In this document: in pieces, positions 15,167 to 20,790 of the stretch
Layout of the letters: every line of letters starts with the position of its first letter
How positions within the stretch are numbered: the first letter of the stretch is position 1
Source: Anaerolineaceae bacterium
Lineage (GTDB): Bacteria; Chloroflexota; Anaerolineae; Anaerolineales; Anaerolineaceae
Length of the DNA: 20,790 nucleotides
Assembly: GCA_003446605.1 (NCBI GenBank)
Contig: DMDF01000055.1
Span: 1 to 20,790 of the forward strand
Direction: 5' to 3'
Translations under genes and position numbers: made by a program
The notes under the pieces: generated by a model
Databases searched by the model: none
Told to the model about the DNA's origin: nothing
What the model saw: the letters and a program-made list of their open reading frames with translations, nothing else

Positions 15167-17002
15167 TTGGCAAAACATTCTTCTCTTTCACCATCAGAGA
15201 TTCACATATTTCTTGATAAAAACCTTTTTAATATCCAAAAGCCCGGTAGATATGTGGGTGGTGAATACAACCAGGTAATCAAAGATTGGGATTCATGTAC
15301 GGTTAAATCGATACTGGCTTTTCCTGATGTGTATGAAATTGGTTTTTCAAATATTGGATTGAATATTCTCTATGATCAGGTTAATAATAAACCGTCATTT
15401 TGTGCAGAAAGAACCTTTTCAGTTTGGGAAGATATGGAAATGGCTATGCGCAAATTCCATATCCCTCTTTTTTCGCTCGAAAGCAAACATCCGGTTATTG
15501 ATTTTGACCTGGTTGGTATTTCCATCCCTTATGAAACCCTCTATACCAACACGCTGAATTTACTAGATTTGGCAAATATCCCCATTCACAGCAAGGATCG
15601 GACAGAAGATCATCCAATTATTGTCGCGGGAGGTCATTCCACTTTTAATCCAGCACCCATGAGCGCCTTTATGGATGCTTTTGTAATCGGAGACGGGGAA
15701 GATGTATTTCTTGAAATATTGACTATTCTCTCTCAAGATGATTCGCGCGATGATCATCTTGAAAAGATCAGCAGGCTCAATGGGCTTTATGTCCCATCCA
15801 GATACAACATCAATCAATATTTCCTGGGTAAATATTGCAATGAAAAAAAGATCGATCCCATTAAAAAAAATATGGTTTCCCACTTACCTGCTTCACCCAA
15901 GAAACCACTCGTTCCCAACATTGAGACCACACATAATCGCATTGCCATTGAGGTTATGCGCGGTTGCTCGCACGGCTGCCGATTCTGCCAGGCAGGTTTT
16001 ATCACACGACCTGTTCGTGAACGCCCTCTTGATGAGATCATGGAATCTTTGAGAATTGCACTTCGGCAAACTGGATATGATGAAATCTCGTTATTATCGT
16101 TGAGTATCAGTGATTTTTCTTCCATCCAAGACCTCATCATTCGTATTTCAAGCGAATTCACCACAGCTAATGTAAATCTTTCATTACCTTCCCTACGAAT
16201 TGAATCTTTTTCAAAAGATCTTATGGATGCCATGGACCAACGTAAGGGTAATTTCACCTTAGCTCCCGAATCAGCGACCGCGATCATGCGCCAAACCATT
16301 AATAAACCGATTTCTGAAGGTGATTTACTCGAGACTGCTGCTCAAATCTTCCAGCAAGGTTGGACTTCCATTAAACTCTATTTTTTAATAGGTCTTCCCG
16401 GGGAGACCATGCAAGATGTCGCGGAGATCGTTGCTTTATGTAAAAAGGTAAAATCCATCGGGAAGAAGATAGTAGCTGGCAGAGCGAGAATCTCGGTAAG
16501 CATCAACACCTTCATTCCTAAATGCCATACACCCTTCCAGTGGGTAGCTATGGATTTGGATGAAAATATCCGTCAAAAACATCAAATTTTACGCGATGGA
16601 TTTCGCAATAGCGGTATTAAAGTAAGTTTTCCATCAGTCGAATCATCCTTGTTGGAGGGTTGGCTTTCCAGAGCGGATGAAAATGCTTCTTCTGTGATAT
16701 ATGAAGCGTGGAAACAAGGTGCTAAATTTGATACCTGGCAGGAATATCATACCTTTGACATCTGGAAGGCTGCCTTTTCCACATGTGGTATCAATCCGTA
16801 TGAATACAGCCACCGTCAAAGGGATTTGCAAGAAGACCTTCCATGGGATTTCATCGATATTGGCGTATCAAAAGCTTTTTTGGGGAGAGAATATCAGAAA
16901 TCAATGGCAGGATCATTAACAACCGACTGTCGCATCCTTTGCCACGCCTGTGGTATTCAAGCAGGTTACGGTATTGTTTGCCGCAACCTGCTTGGAGAAT
17001 AA
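15167..17002 (+). CDS. TIGR03960-type radical SAM protein
   Basis: This 611-residue protein combines an N-terminal B12-binding-like region (about 1-230, including P-A-P-M-S-A-F-M-D-A-F-V-I-G-D-G-E) with a radical SAM domain. The 4Fe-4S cluster motif C-S-H-G-C-R-F-C (C267, C271, C274) follows M-R-G. A cysteine-rich tail has C588, C592, C595 and C605, perhaps a second metal site. The family (TIGR03960) is usually next to, or fused with, the DUF2344 protein (TIGR03936), and in other genomes near RNase E/G or ribosomal L21/L27 genes; its reaction is not established to my knowledge. It starts at TTG directly after the SDR stop, with AAAGGA as the ribosome-binding site. DUF2344 follows after 4 nt. 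Confidence 0.92.
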   Translation: MAKHSSLSPSEIHIFLDKNLFNIQKPGRYVGGEYNQVIKDWDSCTVKSILAFPDVYEIGFSNIGLNILYDQVNNKPSFCAERTFSVWEDMEMAMRKFHIPLFSLESKHPVIDFDLVGISIPYETLYTNTLNLLDLANIPIHSKDRTEDHPIIVAGGHSTFNPAPMSAFMDAFVIGDGEDVFLEILTILSQDDSRDDHLEKISRLNGLYVPSRYNINQYFLGKYCNEKKIDPIKKNMVSHLPASPKKPLVPNIETTHNRIAIEVMRGCSHGCRFCQAGFITRPVRERPLDEIMESLRIALRQTGYDEISLLSLSISDFSSIQDLIIRISSEFTTANVNLSLPSLRIESFSKDLMDAMDQRKGNFTLAPESATAIMRQTINKPISEGDLLETAAQIFQQGWTSIKLYFLIGLPGETMQDVAEIVALCKKVKSIGKKIVAGRARISVSINTFIPKCHTPFQWVAMDLDENIRQKHQILRDGFRNSGIKVSFPSVESSLLEGWLSRADENASSVIYEAWKQGAKFDTWQEYHTFDIWKAAFSTCGINPYEYSHRQRDLQEDLPWDFIDIGVSKAFLGREYQKSMAGSLTTDCRILCHACGIQAGYGIVCRNLLGE

Positions 17003-17006
17003 ATCC

Positions 17007-17657
17007 ATGGAAACTATCGAAAAAAGGCTACGAATTTATTATTCCAAATTTGGATTCATCCGCTTCACTTCCAATCTGGATGTTCAAAGAATATGGGAGC
17101 GAACATTACGACGCGCAGGGATAAAAATAGCGTATTCCCATGGATTTCACCCACAAGCCAAGATCCAGCAAGCTTCTCCATTACCGCTCGGTTTTGAAAG
17201 TAGTGCAGAGATTGTTGATATTTGGATATCTGCCGATTCTGATACAAAGATCACTGAGGAAGATTTGAATCACTATCTACCGGAAGGTCTCTCTATTTCA
17301 TACTTGGAATTTATCGATCCTGGCAACAGTTCTCTTCAACCCCTATTGTTTTCTTCTGATTACGAAATTCACTTCTTCGATAAAAAATCTCTCGAAGAAT
17401 TAGAATGTATACGACAGCAGGTCATTAATTCCTCTACAATTATCTTTACAAAGCACAATGGTAAGCAATATGACCTTAAGCCACTCATTTTGAACATGGA
17501 AATCCACAGCCATCCCCAAAATGGGGATTATCTCTCCATGAAATTATCCAGCCAGATCAATTCCACCGGGAGACCTGACCATGTCTTGATGTATTTTCAG
17601 ATAGATCCAGCTCAAACTCGTATTATCCGAACACAAATAGATTTCATAAAACAATGA
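17007..17657 (+). CDS. DUF2344 / TIGR03936 radical SAM-associated protein
   Basis: This 216-residue protein starts M-E-T-I-E-K-R-L-R-I-Y-Y-S-K-F-G, close to the usual opening R-x-R-Y-x-K-x-G-x-x-R-F-x-S-H-x-D of DUF2344. Typical pieces R-R-A-G-I-K-I-A-Y-S-H-G-F-H-P and P-L-P-L-G follow. It has no cysteine motif, and is thought to act with the adjacent radical SAM protein, to which it is fused in some bacteria. I chose ATG 17007 over the upstream ATG at 16950 because a GGAG ribosome-binding site lies 9 nt before it, and because the longer start would run into the radical SAM gene in another frame. Its stop overlaps the next start by ATGA. Confidence 0.92.
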   Translation: METIEKRLRIYYSKFGFIRFTSNLDVQRIWERTLRRAGIKIAYSHGFHPQAKIQQASPLPLGFESSAEIVDIWISADSDTKITEEDLNHYLPEGLSISYLEFIDPGNSSLQPLLFSSDYEIHFFDKKSLEELECIRQQVINSSTIIFTKHNGKQYDLKPLILNMEIHSHPQNGDYLSMKLSSQINSTGRPDHVLMYFQIDPAQTRIIRTQIDFIKQ

Positions 17658-18283
17658 TCGATCTTGTGATGCTGCAGTGCAGCAATATCCAATGCAATCT
17701 ACGTTTCCCCGCTCCCCTGGATGACTACAATGTGTTTTGTCCCCTGTGTGGGGAGAGATTAATTGTCACTCAATACGTACTAGATAATGGCTATGCGCAT
17801 TTTAACAAATTACGAGGGTTTCGCTTGGAATGCGTACTCGACAACATCCGGTCAGCTTATAATGTTGGCTCTATCTTACGATCTGCCAATGCCTTTGGCT
17901 TAGATCAGATATACCTGTGTGGTGTCACTCCTTCCCCGACACAGAGCAAGGTGCGAAAAACCAGTCTTGGCTCTGAAAAAACACTTTCATGGAAATCGCA
18001 CCCTAATGCTTTGGACCTCGTACACGAAAAAAAAGAACTCGACTATACAATATATTCCATCGAAGCCTGTCCAACTGCTCAATCGTTGCTGGATATCGGC
18101 TTGAAATTTAATTCGGAAAAAATACTTTTTATTCTTGGGAATGAAATTTACGGAATAGACCCTGAAATAAGAATTTGCAGCGATGCAGTTCTACAAATTC
18201 CAATATGGGGTCAGAAAAAATCTCTGAATGTTGCTACCTCTTTTTCTATCGCCGCTTTCTATTTCTCACAGCTCTCCAGGTAA
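17654..18283 (+). CDS. SPOUT (TrmH/SpoU) RNA methyltransferase with N-terminal zinc ribbon
   Basis: This 209-residue protein has two parts. Residues 1-35 form a four-cysteine ribbon (C9, C14, C29, C32), followed by a linker to about 55. The remainder is a SpoU-type methyltransferase with motif 1 N-V-G-S-I-L-R-S-A-N-A-F-G (70-82, R76), motif 2 G-N-E-I-Y-G-I-D (162-169) and motif 3 I-P-I-W-G-Q-K-K-S-L-N-V-A-T (182-195). It should use S-adenosylmethionine to 2'-O-methylate an RNA ribose, as in TrmH/RlmB-type enzymes; the target is unknown. The ATG overlaps the DUF2344 stop by 4 nt, so translation is coupled. Its end overlaps the convergent NTPase gene by 18 nt. Confidence 0.9.
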   Translation: MIDLVMLQCSNIQCNLRFPAPLDDYNVFCPLCGERLIVTQYVLDNGYAHFNKLRGFRLECVLDNIRSAYNVGSILRSANAFGLDQIYLCGVTPSPTQSKVRKTSLGSEKTLSWKSHPNALDLVHEKKELDYTIYSIEACPTAQSLLDIGLKFNSEKILFILGNEIYGIDPEIRICSDAVLQIPIWGQKKSLNVATSFSIAAFYFSQLSR

Positions 18284-18829
18284 CGTAGAGAGAATTTCCT
18301 CAATAAATCTTTGTTTTTCCGCTGTTGGATCATCCAAGTCAAATAATTCATATAAAATATGCTCTTCTTCGCATATATTAATCAGTGATCCTAAAACCTC
18401 TTTGCGAACGGTAACAATTGCTTTGCAATATTGCCTTCTTTTCAGTATTTCTAGCCCCGCCTGCCACCCTTCCCCCTCCAACAGTTCATAAATCCCGATT
18501 TCATCCAGCAAAAATACTTTCCCTTTAGGTTCGCAATTTTTTAATTGTGTATTTCCCCATAAAATACCATCTTTATCCATCTTCCAGACCTTTTCAGGCA
18601 TGGTTGTGTCCCAACCAGGTAGATAGTTCGCTAGATCATGTTTTTCTCCAGTTTCCACGTTTTGCGCAATAATTTTCTCTCGTTCGTCCTGTATATAGAA
18701 TCCTGGTGAAATTACCCCACACATGGGTATGTTCTTCTTTTCCTGTACTTGTTGATATAAATCAAGCAGCAGAACAGTTTTCCCTATTCGCTGAGACCCC
18801 GTTATGATCCATACGTCAGGTTTCATCAT
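18266..18829 (-). CDS. THEP1-like NTPase (NTPase_1 family)
   Basis: This 187-residue P-loop protein has Walker A G-S-Q-R-I-G-K-T at 11-18 and a Walker B L-L-D-E-I-G at 107-112, with the segment G-V-I-S-P-G-F-Y-I-Q-D-E-R at 38-50 typical of THEP1/DUF265-type nucleoside triphosphatases. The protein probably hydrolyses nucleoside triphosphates; the physiological substrate is unknown. It starts at ATG 18829, overlapping the ABC ATPase stop by ATGA, so it is translationally coupled to the importer operon. That is an unusual partner, and it may supply energy sensing or cofactor handling, but this is a guess. The 3' end overlaps the SPOUT gene by 18 nt. Confidence 0.78.
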   Translation of the reverse strand: MMKPDVWIITGSQRIGKTVLLLDLYQQVQEKKNIPMCGVISPGFYIQDEREKIIAQNVETGEKHDLANYLPGWDTTMPEKVWKMDKDGILWGNTQLKNCEPKGKVFLLDEIGIYELLEGEGWQAGLEILKRRQYCKAIVTVRKEVLGSLINICEEEHILYELFDLDDPTAEKQRFIEEILSTLPGEL

Positions 18830-19590
18830 TCACCTGGGATAATTACTGTCTTTTTGTTAATTTTTTGTAGCTTAATAGGAATATCAAAGGTTTTTTGTAA
18901 ATTATCCTGCCTCATCACGGTGTGGGTCTGCCCATACGCTACAACACAGCCATCTTTCATCAGCAACACCTGATTGGCTATCTCTACCGCATCATTTGGA
19001 TCATGTGTTGTGAAGAGGATAATCTTATTTTCATCTTTCAAATTTCGTATGATCTCTAGAAGTTCTCTTCTATTCTTAAGATCCAGATGGTTGGCTGGTT
19101 CATCCATCAATAAAATGTCAGGCTCTTGCGCCAATAGTCTGGCTATACGCACTTTCTGCAACTCTCCCCCACTCAGATCACCTAAATGTTTCTTCTCTAA
19201 TTTCTCAATTTGCAGTTCATGGATAACACTATGAGAGATTTCTCTGTCTCGCTCATCAGGCATATTCAACCACCCAACATGAGGATACCGCCCCATCATC
19301 ACATACTCAGAGACTGTAAACCCATAGGGAGTTTTCTCGATCTGAGGTAAATAACCGATTCTGATTTCATTTTCAGTTCCATCCTTCTCGTTCAGAAAAT
19401 GAATGGCTCCTCTCTGGGGAATATATTTTTTTAATACGAGCAGCAGTAGGGTTGTCTTCCCCGAACCATTATTTCCAAGAATCGCTACAATATTGTCATT
19501 TGTCACATTCAGGGTGATATCCTGCAAAGCCGAGTGGTCCTCCTCTGCGTAGCGATAGGAAAGGTCACATATTTCTAATTTTTTAATCAT
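18826..19590 (-). CDS. FecE/BtuD-type ABC importer ATP-binding protein
   Basis: This 254-residue protein is the ATPase of an iron-siderophore or cobalamin-type importer. It has Walker A G-N-N-G-S-G-K-T (39-46), a Q-loop glutamine near 83, the signature L-S-G-G-E (139-143), Walker B I-L-L-M-D-E (159-164) and the switch histidine H196. All catalytic residues are present. It follows the permease by 12 nt, with GGGAAAGG as ribosome-binding site, and its stop overlaps the NTPase start. The substrate (iron chelate, heme or corrinoid) cannot be told from sequence. Confidence 0.95.
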   Translation of the reverse strand: MIKKLEICDLSYRYAEEDHSALQDITLNVTNDNIVAILGNNGSGKTTLLLLVLKKYIPQRGAIHFLNEKDGTENEIRIGYLPQIEKTPYGFTVSEYVMMGRYPHVGWLNMPDERDREISHSVIHELQIEKLEKKHLGDLSGGELQKVRIARLLAQEPDILLMDEPANHLDLKNRRELLEIIRNLKDENKIILFTTHDPNDAVEIANQVLLMKDGCVVAYGQTHTVMRQDNLQKTFDIPIKLQKINKKTVIIPGE

Positions 19591-19602
19591 CGATACCTTT
19601 CC

Positions 19603-20583
19603 CTATTCTTTTATTCGTATTTTCCCTGCGCTGACCAGTACAATCATCGCAATGGCTCCTAATATAGCCGTTAGGATTCCAAGTGGAATTTCGCCAGGTA
19701 TTAAAGTTCGTGCTAATGTGTCACAAATTACTGCATACCCTGCCCCTATCATGAGGGTTGCTGGGATTGATTTTTGTCCTGTCGTTCCAAAGATCGTCCT
19801 CACAATATTGGGGATGATCAATCCAATCCAGCCCACCAAACCTGCATAAGAAATAACGCTCGCGGTTAATAAGACCGCAATGAAAAGAATAAAATATGTC
19901 TCTCTTTTCTTCCCTGCGCCTAAGGAAAAGGAGACATTCTCATCCAGTGCCAATGCGTTGACCCGCCATCGTAGTGCCCACAAAATCGAAATACCGATCA
20001 AGATTTGGGGAATTACAGGCAATATGCGTTCCCACGTGATGGAAGATAAATCTCCCAGCAACCAGAATACGATATTGGGCAATTCTTGCAGAGGATCCGC
20101 CATGTATTTTAGAATCCCAATTCCCGAAGAAAATATCGCAGAAATGGCGATACCGGCAAATATTTGATTGATAATGGTACTTTCTGTCTTGATTATGCGC
20201 GATAAAAGCAACACAAGGAATATGGAAAGTATCCCAAATAGGAGAGCGCTGATCTGGATTTGAACAAAAGTATATCCTGTTGTGATGATTGCCAATGCAG
20301 CACCAAATCCAGCTGCCTGGTTCACCCCTAGAATTCCACCATCGGCGAGCGGATTTGAAAAAGCCATCTGAAAAATATAGCCTGAAATCGAAAGAGATGC
20401 TCCTAATAAAGCGGCTGCTATCAACCGCGGCAGGCGAATATTTAAAATAAGAGCCTTGGCGAGTTCATCTTCCCATAACAAGCGTACCGGTGTAAAGATT
20501 GGCTGTGGGTACCTCCCAATAAATAAGGAGATACCCATGATAAAAATTAACAGAAAGAATAAAAGGAGGTTCTTTTTCTGCAT
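19603..20583 (-). CDS. FecCD-family ABC importer permease
   Basis: This 326-residue protein is nearly all hydrophobic, consistent with the about ten transmembrane helices of FecCD/BtuC permeases. It has family motifs such as R-L-P-R-L-I-A-A-A-L-L-G-A-S-L-S-I-S-G, N-P-L-A-D-G-G-I-L-G-V-N-Q-A-A-G and, near the end, E-I-P-L-G-I-L-T-A-I-L-G. It forms the membrane channel of the importer and would act as a homodimer, as no second permease is seen. The binding protein gene lies 6 nt upstream, so the order is binding protein, permease, ATPase, NTPase. Ribosome-binding sequence is weak, which suggests coupling to the upstream gene. Confidence 0.95.
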   Translation of the reverse strand: MQKKNLLLFFLLIFIMGISLFIGRYPQPIFTPVRLLWEDELAKALILNIRLPRLIAAALLGASLSISGYIFQMAFSNPLADGGILGVNQAAGFGAALAIITTGYTFVQIQISALLFGILSIFLVLLLSRIIKTESTIINQIFAGIAISAIFSSGIGILKYMADPLQELPNIVFWLLGDLSSITWERILPVIPQILIGISILWALRWRVNALALDENVSFSLGAGKKRETYFILFIAVLLTASVISYAGLVGWIGLIIPNIVRTIFGTTGQKSIPATLMIGAGYAVICDTLARTLIPGEIPLGILTAILGAIAMIVLVSAGKIRIKE

Positions 20584-20589
20584 TCGTGA

Positions 20590-20790
20590 TCAGAAACTAC
20601 CGTATACCAGTGGGATAATATTCTCATTGATGGTATCTGCATCCAATTCATAAAAATCCTGATAGAAATCCATCACACTACCCATAAAATCGTATTCTTG
20701 AAAGGTCTCTGGATTAATTTCCATTGCCAGCCATTCATAACCCAATATCCAGCGTGAATCAGGTTGATCCCAACTGATGAAATCTCCCGG
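20590..20790 (-). CDS. FecB/BtuF-type periplasmic or lipoprotein binding protein (partial, C-terminal end)
   Basis: An open minus-strand frame enters from the right edge and stops at TGA (20592-20590), leaving the last 66 residues. They start with P-G-D-F-I-S-W-D-Q-P, then S-R-W-I-L-G-Y-E-W-L-A, and include D-F-Y-Q-D-F-Y-E-L-D. This fits the end of a class III substrate-binding protein of the iron-siderophore/cobalamin type, in which W-L-A helices and the F-Y-x-x-F-Y segment are common. Its position 6 nt before the permease gene supports this. The signal peptide and ligand-binding residues lie outside the window. Confidence 0.72.
   Translation of the reverse strand, partial: PGDFISWDQPDSRWILGYEWLAMEINPETFQEYDFMGSVMDFYQDFYELDADTINENIIPLVYGSF

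Noticed and set aside
16950..17006. Longer start for the DUF2344 gene
   Set aside because: It would overlap the radical SAM coding end in another frame, and ATG 17007 has a good GGAG site at normal distance.
1..20790. Mobile element, CRISPR array, tRNA or defence system
   Set aside because: I read both strands for inverted repeats with transposase frames, regular spacer repeats and tRNA-like arms and saw none; almost all DNA is explained by core genes.

Overview
The window is a dense, moderately AT-rich bacterial chromosome segment made almost entirely of core cellular genes. Gene content suggests a monoderm-like, probably anaerobic bacterium, and I infer Chloroflexota (class Anaerolineae). 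The basis is the Asp23-fakA-recG-coaD order, a four-cysteine ribosomal protein L28, the split TIGR03960/DUF2344 pair, and RecG with a long N-terminal extension. No rRNA, tRNA, CRISPR array, insertion sequence or phage gene was seen. The placement rests on protein character and gene order only and has not been tested by database search.

Layout. Positions 1-2662 (minus) hold an SH3-domain membrane protein, a MoxR AAA+ ATPase and a DUF58 protein that runs off the left edge. Divergent from these is a soluble Ser/Thr kinase (2714-3646), then ribulose-phosphate 3-epimerase (3699-4361). A strong hairpin at 4366-4388 separates rpe from the convergent rpmB (4412-4594). A plus-strand housekeeping run follows: Asp23-family protein, FakA-like fatty acid kinase, RecG, CoaD and a coiled-coil protein (4733-10316). 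The last of these overlaps tail-to-tail with lon, which is read from the minus strand directly behind folC (10268-14035).

Divergent from folC is a tightly packed plus-strand cluster (14083-18283): a DUF503 protein, a short-chain dehydrogenase relative that lacks the canonical Tyr/Lys catalytic pair, a TIGR03960-type radical SAM protein, its DUF2344 partner, and a zinc-ribbon SPOUT RNA methyltransferase. Its end overlaps a minus-strand operon (18266-20790) for a FecBCD-type iron-siderophore or cobalamin importer. That operon ends in a translationally coupled THEP1-like NTPase.

How the genes fit together. The MoxR/DUF58/SH3 group looks like a cell-envelope assembly or maturation module facing a kinase. 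The fakA segment links lipid precursor phosphorylation, CoA synthesis and DNA repair only by position. The 14083-18283 cluster joins two uncharacterised radical SAM-associated proteins to an RNA methyltransferase, with gene junctions of +4, 0, +4 and -4 nt, so its members are probably co-expressed. Three genes (recG, DUF503, folC) have -10-like boxes 6-8 nt from the start codon, which suggests leaderless transcripts. No clearly new defence or mobile system is visible. The most unusual items are the SDR with a replaced active site, the zinc-ribbon SPOUT protein in the radical SAM cluster, and the NTPase coupled to the importer.
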